Assembly (NCBI GenBank): GCA_016839545.1
Contig: JAEOUB010000563.1
Location: 1 to 6,702 of the forward strand
Direction of reading: 5' to 3'
DNA from: Candidatus Kariarchaeota archaeon
Lineage (GTDB): Archaea; Asgardarchaeota; Heimdallarchaeia; Heimdallarchaeales; Kariarchaeaceae
Length of the DNA: 6,702 nt
Shown piece by piece: positions 1-5,704 of this stretch (its first letter is position 1; the number at the start of each line of letters is the position of its first letter). A model generated the notes under the pieces. The model saw only the letters and a program-made list of their open reading frames with translations, did no database searches and had not been told where the DNA came from. Made by a program: the position numbers and the translations under genes.

Positions 1-111
1 ACTGTCAGTCAATTCCAGGGTCATGGGTCGCCCACAGTGTACCGGGGCATCTATCCGTGTCTCACAATTCTCGCAGAGAAAACCTTTGGGAGAGAGTTTG
101 ATGTCTTCCAC
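1..111 (-). CDS. Small zinc-ribbon protein, N-terminal part, cut by the window edge
   Basis: Reading the minus strand from a GTG at 111 gives 37 open codons running off the window. The visible peptide has C13-x2-C16 and then H25-C26-G-R-P-M. This C-x2-C ... HCG[KR]PM arrangement is one I know from short archaeal zinc-ribbon proteins, in which a second Cys pair follows; that half would lie outside the window. In-frame stops (TAG, then TGA) lie just upstream of the GTG, and no ATG is available in this frame, so GTG is the best start. A strong TATA box (132-140, minus) is centred 25 bp from the GTG, fitting a leaderless mRNA. The gene diverges from the SRPBCC gene. Its role is unknown; a metal-binding, nucleic-acid-associated or adaptor role would be typical but is inference. 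The frame and motif are fairly convincing despite the shortness. Confidence 0.68.
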   Translation of the reverse strand, partial: MEDIKLSPKGFLCENCETRIDAPVHCGRPMTLELTDS

Positions 112-131
112 AGCAATGAAGTGTAACTATC

Positions 132-140
132 ATTTTTATA
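132..140 (-). promoter_or_regulatory. TATA box of the zinc-ribbon gene
   Basis: On the minus strand this reads TATAAAAAT, close to the archaeal TATA consensus. Its centre is about 25 bp upstream of the GTG at 111, so transcription should begin at or beside the start codon. It is the clearest TATA box in the window. Confidence 0.6.
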
Positions 141-190
141 GTATCGGACTGGTTCTTATTCGATCGTTCAAAATCACAGAGATGCCATGG

Positions 191-198
191 TATTTATC
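191..198 (+). promoter_or_regulatory. Probable TATA box of the SRPBCC gene
   Basis: TATTTATC is centred about 26 bp upstream of the ATG at 220, the spacing seen at the other promoters here. It falls inside the longer reading from the ATG at 187, which argues that the ATG at 220 is the true start. Confidence 0.45.
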
Positions 199-219
199 TC
201 CAAACCCCCAGTGTACCCT

Positions 220-657
220 ATGGGATTTCAGGACGGCCCAAAGATCATCACCTGGAAGATACTGCTCAAATCACCTCCAAATAAGGTATTTGAGTACCTT
301 GTAGAGGATGAGAGTCGCGAGAAATGGTGGGTGGAGTCATCACAGCAGGAGGGTGATACCATCAAATTCACCTTTCCCAATGGATGGGAGAGTGATGAGA
401 CTATTATTGCCATGGTGGAAAATAGATCACTGGAGATGACGTATCTGGGCTCTAGAATACGCTACGACATAAAAGAGAGTGATGCAGGCACAATTCTGAC
501 TGTCACCGATTTTGAGACCACTCCTGAGTACCGTGTTCAGGTCATTGCCGGCTGGGGATCTGTCCTGATGGCACTAAAGGGAGCGGTGGATTTTGGAATT
601 GACCTGCGAAATCACCGTGTTGATTATACTTGGGAGCAGGGATTTTTTGATAATTAG
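220..657 (+). CDS. SRPBCC / AHSA1-like ligand-binding domain protein
   Basis: This is a 145-residue single-domain protein of the SRPBCC (START/Bet v1-like, AHSA1-type) superfamily. Members form a helix-grip fold with a deep hydrophobic cavity and bind or transform small hydrophobic ligands; some act as co-chaperones or in stress responses. The signs are the N-terminal strand and helix (residues 8-38, with K-S-P-P-N-K-V-F-E-Y and the K-W-W turn), the central strands (47-98), and the C-terminal long helix G111-W112 ... L-M-A-L-K-G-A-V-D-F-G-I-D-L-R-N-H (111-132), which closes the cavity. The length is normal for the family. An in-frame ATG at 187 would add 11 Pro-rich residues, but the TATA-like element at 191-198 lies within that extension, so I prefer 220. 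An HxlR regulator gene follows after 85 bp with its own promoter. SRPBCC genes often sit beside winged-helix regulators, which suggests but does not prove a shared pathway. The ligand is unknown. Confidence 0.85.
   Translation: MGFQDGPKIITWKILLKSPPNKVFEYLVEDESREKWWVESSQQEGDTIKFTFPNGWESDETIIAMVENRSLEMTYLGSRIRYDIKESDAGTILTVTDFETTPEYRVQVIAGWGSVLMALKGAVDFGIDLRNHRVDYTWEQGFFDN
643..648 (+). terminator. Possible U-tract terminator at the SRPBCC 3' end
   Basis: A run of six T lies in the last codons (Phe-Phe) of the SRPBCC gene, shortly before the stop. Archaeal termination needs only a U-rich tract, so the transcript could end just after it and separate this gene from the downstream regulator. There is no hairpin, and coding constraint alone could explain the run. 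Confidence 0.22.
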
Positions 658-711
658 AGGTTCAAATGTCATAATCCTGCAAAAGGTGGAGTGATCACAC
701 ACAACACATAA

Positions 712-739
712 GTTACTTATAGTAATAAGATAAAGTAAC
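712..739 (+). promoter_or_regulatory. HxlR gene core promoter with overlapping inverted-repeat operator
   Basis: The arms GTTACTT (712-718) and AAGTAAC (733-739) are perfect inverted repeats. Their centres are 21 bp apart, two DNA turns. A third half-site, AGTAA (721-725), forms TTACT-TAT-AGTAA with the left arm. The TATA-like ACTTATAG (715-722) lies inside the repeat, about 25 bp before the ATG at 743. A dimeric regulator bound here would block TBP/TFB. The obvious candidate is the HxlR protein encoded immediately downstream, i.e. negative autoregulation. The repeat is seen directly; the regulator's identity is inference. Confidence 0.6.
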
Positions 740-742
740 CAT

Positions 743-1231
743 ATGACCTTTGATCTCGATCCCGAAGAACTTGCAGAACTCTATGTTCCGCCTTCAACGT
801 GCCCCATTGCTGTGACGCTGGAAAAGATTGGCAAGAAATGGAGCATGACTATTATTCGATCCATGATCTTCGGCATGACACAATTCAGCGACTTCTTGCG
901 CACCAACCCTGGTCTGTCATCCAAGGTACTGGCGGAACGACTCAAGGAGCTGGAAGCACACGGGTTTATCCAGCGATTGGAATTCACCGACGAGGGCAAG
1001 AAGAAGGTGGAGTACCGCCTCACACAGCGTGGCGTCAAACTCAAGAGAGTACTGTATGCAATGTCAATGTTCGGCTCTGAGGAATTTCCGGCCGAGGTCT
1101 ACAATGGGCGGACTGATGTGAGCTACCAGCAGATGGTTTCTACCTATGGCCCCAGTTTCAAGCTTAACGAGTCAGAGGTTGCAATGTATGCTGCCCCTGC
1201 TATCGAAGAAGCCTATGGTCTGACTGATTGA
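743..1231 (+). CDS. HxlR-family winged helix-turn-helix transcriptional regulator
   Basis: This is a 162-residue DNA-binding regulator. Residues 20-105 match the HxlR (MarR-like) domain: C20-P, the helix ending G30-K-K-W-S, the F48-S-D-F segment, the recognition helix G57-L-S-S-K-V-L-A-E-R-L-K-E-L-E at 57-71, and the basic wing around 80-97 ending in L-T-Q-R-G. C20 is the only cysteine and is at the position of the conserved N-terminal Cys that senses thiol-reactive compounds in some HxlR proteins such as Bacillus YodB; redox sensing here is therefore possible but unproven. An N-terminal acidic stretch and a tail of about 55 residues (108-162) flank the domain. HxlR proteins bind as dimers to inverted repeats, and one covers this gene's promoter, suggesting autorepression. 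The start is supported by the TATA spacing and lack of a leader. The last 19 bp overlap the opposing surface-protein gene. Confidence 0.92.
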   Translation: MTFDLDPEELAELYVPPSTCPIAVTLEKIGKKWSMTIIRSMIFGMTQFSDFLRTNPGLSSKVLAERLKELEAHGFIQRLEFTDEGKKKVEYRLTQRGVKLKRVLYAMSMFGSEEFPAEVYNGRTDVSYQQMVSTYGPSFKLNESEVAMYAAPAIEEAYGLTD

Positions 1232-2985
1232 TATCTTCGAATGAGTACAACCGGAATCACAGCCACTACCAGAAATGGGAATGGTGCATCAACAGGAGCA
1301 GTGGGCTCCGGAAGATCCTCAGTTGTCACAGTGGTAGTTAATGCACTTGTCGGAAGGACAGTATCACCAGAGGGATCAAAATCAGAGTACCTGCCAACCG
1401 TCATCTCGTCATAGGCTGAGATCAGCTGCCCCACACCTGTAAAGAGGAGGGAAATTTCCGTCTCTATCACAATATCACCGTCCTCCAGCCCCTGGTTGAT
1501 GAAACTGGAATTGAGGGTCTCGGTGATCATGGCTCCCTCGATGACAAATCCATCCACTGTCATTCCCAGAGAATCAAATGTGACCACCTCACTCACAATG
1601 GGATCGCCCCAGCGATCTCCCACTATCAGAGCTGTAACATATACAGCAATATCAATCAGAGAGCCCATGCGCTGGGGGAGGTACTGCAGGTCTGCCTGAA
1701 TTTCTACGTCCATGTAATTGTACAGACCATCCGCATCTGTATCAATCCCGCTGCTCTCGATAGTAACATCAACAGGGAAGGGGGCATAAGTGAGCTCCTG
1801 GTCGAGTGTTATTGCCAGATAAAAATCATCCTCAAAGGTTAGACCAGCGATCTCGTACTCCATCTCAGAGATCAGGACCAGTTCTTCCGAAGTATCCACC
1901 ATAAAGGTGGGCAGATGAAACTCTGTATTGTTCTCAGGTACCAGGTCAACGGAGTCGTAATCCACATCTGCAGTCGAGATCAGATCATTGCGACCAATCC
2001 TGTAACTGTCGACATTATTGCCCTCAATGGAGTAATCAATCCATTCCACAAGACCGTTGTCATTACTCACCACCGAGGTCTGAACCAGGGAGGCAGAGGG
2101 GAGGGTGGAGGAGAATGATGAAGGAGATAGCTGACGGGAGTCATATCCTCGTCGGATCGAAGGGCCATCACCCTGTACCTGGATCCGATATCCGAACAGT
2201 GATGGATCCTCGGAAAAGCCAGTAATGCTAAAATAGCTGGTCTGGTTTCTCGTCTCTCCATTAGTCATCTCAAAGAAGTCTATGAATAGCGTACTTACTT
2301 CCTTTCTGAGATTGTCGATATTGGGACCATGTTTGAGCCATGCAGATACTGCAAAATATGACCTGCTGAGATCAGTCGTGGCAGTATAATTGAAGCTGAG
2401 AGATACCAATGAGATACAACCACAGTCAACAGCTACTGAATTGAGCGAGCTATCAAGGAAGGAGCTGGATACAGTACTGATCACCACCGGTGGTTGGATA
2501 TAGCGTGTGTAATCCAGAGACAGCTGAAAGACAGGGTCGGGCACAAACTGCCTGAGGACACTAAAATCAGACAGGAATGTCAGAAGCTCGAGGTATATGT
2601 CGTAATCACCTGTATCATACGTCTGGTAGATCTCAGACCCGGGAACGACAGCGGAAATCTCGTGTCTGCCCACCTGGAGTTCACCGAGATCGATTGTAAT
2701 CACGGTGGGTGATACAGGGACTGTGTCATTGATCGCTTCTGTCAAGGTGGAGCTCGCAGGAAGAAGCAGCAGACGGGCGGCGAGATCCTGTTCCTCAGCC
2801 ACATCAAGGGTAAAACCAACATCCACCTCGTCGACCAGACTATCGTTTGTCCTCTCGACCCATGTGAAGGTGGACGCCACATACTCAATCTGATCTATAC
2901 CAAGACCTGAGGCAGGTACACCAATTGGAAGCCCGAAGGTGATGACCAAAGAAACAAGGAGAAACCATGTAAACCGCCATCTCAT
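1213..2985 (-). CDS. Secreted, membrane-anchored surface protein with a calcium-loop motif (family not recognised)
   Basis: From the ATG at 2985 this is 590 residues. An earlier TTG at 3006 is open, but it lies inside the likely TATA box, and the ATG is about 26 bp from that box. Residues 1-25 form a signal peptide (R-W-R-F start, then a hydrophobic core), probably cut near G-V-P-A-S. The ectodomain is beta-rich with six N-X-S/T sequons (47, 86, 199, 247, 352, 492). The only cysteines are C188-G-C190. D415-T-D-A-D-G-L-Y-N423 fits the D-x-D-x-D-G-x-x-N calcium loop of thrombospondin type-3 and dockerin-like repeats, and leads into a probable beta-sandwich (about 424-535). A Thr/Pro stalk (about 548-567) precedes a short hydrophobic anchor (569-582) and an Arg-rich tail. 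The protein should stand outside the cell, anchored at its C-terminus. I recognise no family and assign no function. It diverges from a second surface-protein gene. Confidence 0.85.
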   Translation of the reverse strand: MRWRFTWFLLVSLVITFGLPIGVPASGLGIDQIEYVASTFTWVERTNDSLVDEVDVGFTLDVAEEQDLAARLLLLPASSTLTEAINDTVPVSPTVITIDLGELQVGRHEISAVVPGSEIYQTYDTGDYDIYLELLTFLSDFSVLRQFVPDPVFQLSLDYTRYIQPPVVISTVSSSFLDSSLNSVAVDCGCISLVSLSFNYTATTDLSRSYFAVSAWLKHGPNIDNLRKEVSTLFIDFFEMTNGETRNQTSYFSITGFSEDPSLFGYRIQVQGDGPSIRRGYDSRQLSPSSFSSTLPSASLVQTSVVSNDNGLVEWIDYSIEGNNVDSYRIGRNDLISTADVDYDSVDLVPENNTEFHLPTFMVDTSEELVLISEMEYEIAGLTFEDDFYLAITLDQELTYAPFPVDVTIESSGIDTDADGLYNYMDVEIQADLQYLPQRMGSLIDIAVYVTALIVGDRWGDPIVSEVVTFDSLGMTVDGFVIEGAMITETLNSSFINQGLEDGDIVIETEISLLFTGVGQLISAYDEMTVGRYSDFDPSGDTVLPTSALTTTVTTEDLPEPTAPVDAPFPFLVVAVIPVVLIRRYQSVRP

Positions 2986-2995
2986 AGCCTCTGTT

Positions 2996-3007
2996 ATTGA
3001 TATCAAT
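2996..3007. promoter_or_regulatory. 12-bp perfect palindrome in the core promoter
   Basis: ATTGATATCAAT reads the same on both strands. It lies between the TATA-like element (3007-3015) and the presumed transcription start of the minus-strand surface-protein gene, a typical place for a repressor site. No binding protein can be named. Confidence 0.4.
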
Positions 3008-3015
3008 TATTTAAG
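3007..3015 (-). promoter_or_regulatory. TATA box of the minus-strand surface-protein gene
   Basis: The minus strand reads CTTAAATAA, centred about 26 bp upstream of the ATG at 2985. This implies a leaderless mRNA and moves the start from the upstream TTG (3006) to the ATG. Confidence 0.5.
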
Positions 3016-3021
3016 AGTACC

Positions 3022-3049
3022 CGATTGCAGCCCGTTACATCCTCAATCG
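3022..3049. promoter_or_regulatory. Inverted repeat CGATTG-N16-CAATCG between the divergent surface-protein genes
   Basis: The arms at 3022-3027 and 3044-3049 are perfect complements with centres 22 bp apart, about two helical turns, as for a dimeric regulator. The site lies just upstream of the minus-strand TATA box and roughly 50-80 bp upstream of the plus-strand one, so it could act on both genes. The spacer is too unstructured to suggest an RNA hairpin. Confidence 0.38.
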
Positions 3050-3066
3050 AAATCAGCGGATACTTC

Positions 3067-3084
3067 TTCTAGGAAAAATTCTAG
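3067..3084. repeat. Paired TTCTAG direct repeats upstream of the 801-residue protein gene
   Basis: TTCTAG occurs at 3067-3072 and 3079-3084, 12 bp apart, separated by GGAAAA. The pair ends about 17 bp before the plus-strand TATA-like element, so it could be an activator site. Evidence is the repeat alone. Confidence 0.25.
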
Positions 3085-3099
3085 ACAAACAGCCAAAGC

Positions 3100-3109
3100 T
3101 ATCTTAAGG
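3100..3109 (+). promoter_or_regulatory. TATA-like element of the 801-residue surface-protein gene
   Basis: TATCTTAAGG is centred about 27 bp before the ATG at 3132. It is a weak TATA match, but nearly the same string, TATCTTAAAG, precedes the PLP-enzyme gene. The distance predicts a leaderless mRNA, and no Shine-Dalgarno sequence is present. Confidence 0.4.
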
Positions 3110-3131
3110 TAGGCGGATTCACATCTGTCTA

Positions 3132-5537
3132 ATGAAACGAACAACAGTCTTCGCAACGCTGGCTTTGATGCTCTCTCTAATGCTGATAAGCCATAACCCC
3201 GTTGTGGCGCAGAATGGACAGGAGATATTCGTACCTGACCGAGTGGAATTCGAGCACTTCTTCGATAATGAACTCGGCAACGATATCTTCTTTGTGCCCA
3301 ATCAGGCCAACTTTCTGCTCGACCACGACTACACCTCATCCGAGTCACCCTATGACCTGCTGACCTATGAAGGGCTGGACAGGAATGACTTGGGGACGTT
3401 CAATCCGATCACCAACAGTTTTGAGGCCGACCAGACCATGACGCTGTACCATGCCCAGAACGCCTCAAGCCTGCCCATGGATCTGCGGTATGAGGTAACT
3501 TACTATGATCTGTCAGGCAGTGCTGATGGCAGTGTCCTGCGTAATGTGATCCTACTGGATGGAGAGATGTCAGGCTTTCGATTTGATGCCACCGCGGGAG
3601 AGCCATTGATTGTTGATCTTAAGATCAAGGCTCAGCGGGATGTGGAGCGGATCAACCTCTACTTCATCAGTCCCAGTGGGATGACCTACAACTATGGTGC
3701 AATCAATGATGATTTCGCCACGTTTGTCTCTCAGTTTGTACCCATCATTCCTGAGGAGAGTGGTACCTACACCATGTTTGCTATGCCCCTGGACAATGAT
3801 GTCATCGTGGAGCAGATGCAGATCGTGGGAGAGCCACCGATGCTTGATATTGCGGGTGGTTACTCCGAGAGAATGACTGGTACACAGACGCAGACTATTT
3901 TCTACGCGCTCCCCGGTGGTAATTCCTCCTTCCCCTCAATCCTGGAGCTGTCTTCTTCCATCTTCTACAATAACTCAGTTGCCAGTCCTGACACTCTGCT
4001 GGGCAGTCTCAACCTCCGCTACTTCAGTTCCAATGGTATGTTCGGTGCAGCTGTACCCTCTGTTGGTGCCGCACAGGTCATCCAGTATGGTGGTAATGCA
4101 ACCTATGTTGCAGTGACTGCCACACCCCCCCATGACGACGATCCCTTCATCACAGGTATCAAGACCCAACTGGGTCTACCCGAGGGATATGACGTGGAAT
4201 ATGCTTTTTGGACTGAGCGGTTCGATATTGACGAGTCCTTCGAGGTTGATACTGATATCACAGTGGAGGCTGTCAACTCACCCACGGACAACAAGTTCCT
4301 GTGGATGGTAGAGTCACCACTTGTTGTCGGTCTCAATCACTCAGCTGCAGGAACTGCAGATCTGCTCAATCTCAACGATCCAGAGAGCTCCGCATTTCTT
4401 GACTCCACAGCCAACAATATTCTCGAGGTATCCAGCCACAGCCCCACCATGCTGCAGCCCGGAACCTACCTGGTAACACTCACCGGTGCTGGAGATGCAC
4501 GTATTCATACCATGCCTCTGTCAGCAATGGAGCTGGGAGCTGAGACGCCTCGAGTATTCAACGTCGGCGAACCACTGCTCTTCTCACTGCCGGTCAATGT
4601 GCCCATCAAGGAGTACTTCAATGTCACCTACCTTGATCCCACCACAGACAAGAATGCCTCGGTCGAAGTCAACTTCAGGCTCTATGATTCTGAGTTTGAC
4701 CAGATCAGCTCTACAAACTTCCTGTTTGAGAATTACTACAGTAATCCCACCACACCGGTCTTTGACAATTTCACTCTGATAGGCAATACCAACGTCAACC
4801 AGCGGTACAACATTGACCAGTGGTACATGAAGATCTTCCCGGTGTCAAATACCCGGTACAATCCTGATGGAACCACCAACGCCACAGATGATGCAACCTT
4901 GAACCCAAGTTTCAGAATCGAGCGGATGAACTACCTGGATGTCTGGGAGGGTGCCAACCCTGATCGTGTGTTCTCAAGCGGAGTGTTCTCCACCACTGCC
5001 GTCAACAGTTTTGACATCAATGGCTCCAAGAGCACCTACGTACAGGTCTACCAGTTTGACTCTGCCAATGGGTACAATGGCTATCGCATGATGTTTGACT
5101 CCTACAACTCCAGTTTCACAGTACATGCCATTGTTGACTGGAACAATTTCTGGACATCAACCACTATCAACACGCCAGACGTGGTCAATGGAGAGGATCA
5201 CTACCTCTTTGATTTCGAGTTTGGCACTATGCAGGCGACCAAGTTTGCCATAGTTGTGGTCATCAACCCCTCTCTCAATGGTACCTTTGCAGCAACCCTG
5301 CAGCAGGTACTCGTCCAGGAAACCCCTGAGATAGAGCTGGGTAGTATCGATGTCGGTGTCTATGATAAGCAGGTGATTGACACAAGTACAGAGACCAGTA
5401 CCGAGACAAATACCAATGCCACAACGACTGATGAATCGCCTGGAGGTGACCTGCTGACCAATCTGCTCATTGGTGGTGGTGCTGTGGCAGTCATTGGTAC
5501 AGTGATACTCGCCCTGAGACGTACTGGAAGACTGTAA
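3132..5537 (+). CDS. Large secreted, membrane-anchored surface protein rich in N-glycosylation sequons (family not recognised)
   Basis: This 801-residue protein begins with a signal peptide (K2-R3, hydrophobic 6-20, likely cut after V-V-A26 before Q27). The ectodomain (27-750) is predicted to be beta-rich. Segments about 148-220 and 374-452 each end in a G-T-Y turn (211-213 and 444-446) and resemble PPC/CUB-like beta-sandwiches; this is a weak, inferred match. There are 13 N-X-S/T sequons (110, 264, 280, 322, 402, 497, 508, 546, 583, 630, 659, 716, 762) and no cysteine at all. A Thr/Glu-rich stalk (751-768) precedes a glycine-rich hydrophobic anchor (about 774-795) and an R-R-T-G-R-L tail. 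The expected topology is outside the cell with a single C-terminal anchor. It could be an S-layer-associated or adhesive glycoprotein, or a receptor; the sequence does not decide. It is transcribed divergently from another protein of the same build, and ends 167 bp from the convergent PLP gene. Confidence 0.88.
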   Translation: MKRTTVFATLALMLSLMLISHNPVVAQNGQEIFVPDRVEFEHFFDNELGNDIFFVPNQANFLLDHDYTSSESPYDLLTYEGLDRNDLGTFNPITNSFEADQTMTLYHAQNASSLPMDLRYEVTYYDLSGSADGSVLRNVILLDGEMSGFRFDATAGEPLIVDLKIKAQRDVERINLYFISPSGMTYNYGAINDDFATFVSQFVPIIPEESGTYTMFAMPLDNDVIVEQMQIVGEPPMLDIAGGYSERMTGTQTQTIFYALPGGNSSFPSILELSSSIFYNNSVASPDTLLGSLNLRYFSSNGMFGAAVPSVGAAQVIQYGGNATYVAVTATPPHDDDPFITGIKTQLGLPEGYDVEYAFWTERFDIDESFEVDTDITVEAVNSPTDNKFLWMVESPLVVGLNHSAAGTADLLNLNDPESSAFLDSTANNILEVSSHSPTMLQPGTYLVTLTGAGDARIHTMPLSAMELGAETPRVFNVGEPLLFSLPVNVPIKEYFNVTYLDPTTDKNASVEVNFRLYDSEFDQISSTNFLFENYYSNPTTPVFDNFTLIGNTNVNQRYNIDQWYMKIFPVSNTRYNPDGTTNATDDATLNPSFRIERMNYLDVWEGANPDRVFSSGVFSTTAVNSFDINGSKSTYVQVYQFDSANGYNGYRMMFDSYNSSFTVHAIVDWNNFWTSTTINTPDVVNGEDHYLFDFEFGTMQATKFAIVVVINPSLNGTFAATLQQVLVQETPEIELGSIDVGVYDKQVIDTSTETSTETNTNATTTDESPGGDLLTNLLIGGGAVAVIGTVILALRRTGRL

Positions 5538-5704
5538 ACTGCAATATCAAGAAATCAGATCAATATTCATTCTATACAAACAAACAACAATTCCACAAAC
5601 TTGGAGAGTTACTCTGACTCCAGCTCAAATAACGCAGTCAACTTGCCAACCTGCTCAATATACCCTTCGATATTAAAAAAATCCGAGATATTTTCCTACT
5701 GTGA
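5538..5704. other. Convergent intergenic gap
   Basis: This 167-bp stretch separates the 3' ends of the 801-residue protein gene and the PLP-enzyme gene. It is A/T-rich at its left side. It contains a minus-strand U-tract (5675-5681), a short AGAGT-T-ACTCT palindrome (5605-5615), and a minus-strand open stretch in frame with the PLP gene (5612-5698). I see no plus-strand terminator stronger than short T runs and no independent gene with a start codon. Confidence 0.5.
5675..5681 (-). terminator. U-tract terminator of the PLP-enzyme gene
   Basis: Seven A on the plus strand give a U7 run in the minus-strand transcript, 23 nt after the stop codon at 5705. A run like this is enough for archaeal RNA polymerase termination. 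No strong hairpin precedes it. Confidence 0.5.

Noticed and set aside
60..131. Short minus-strand ATG frame starting inside the TATA box (begins M-I-V-T-L-H)
   Set aside because: It ends after 23 codons, its start lies within the TATA element, and it overlaps the better supported zinc-ribbon frame.
23..304. Plus-strand open frame of 93 codons at the left edge
   Set aside because: It runs antisense to the zinc-ribbon reading and into the SRPBCC gene in another frame; the peptide has no domain-like pattern and no promoter.
691..703. GTGATCACACACAACACA as a simple repeat or regulatory array
   Set aside because: Only a few CA units; too short and irregular to call a repeat.
3043..3348. Minus-strand open frame of 101 codons over the 5' end of the 801-residue gene
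   Set aside because: Its Arg/Ser-rich composition is typical of an antisense shadow, and it covers the divergent promoter region.
5605..5615. AGAGT-T-ACTCT as a terminator hairpin
   Set aside because: The one-base loop cannot form a stable RNA hairpin and no U-tract follows.
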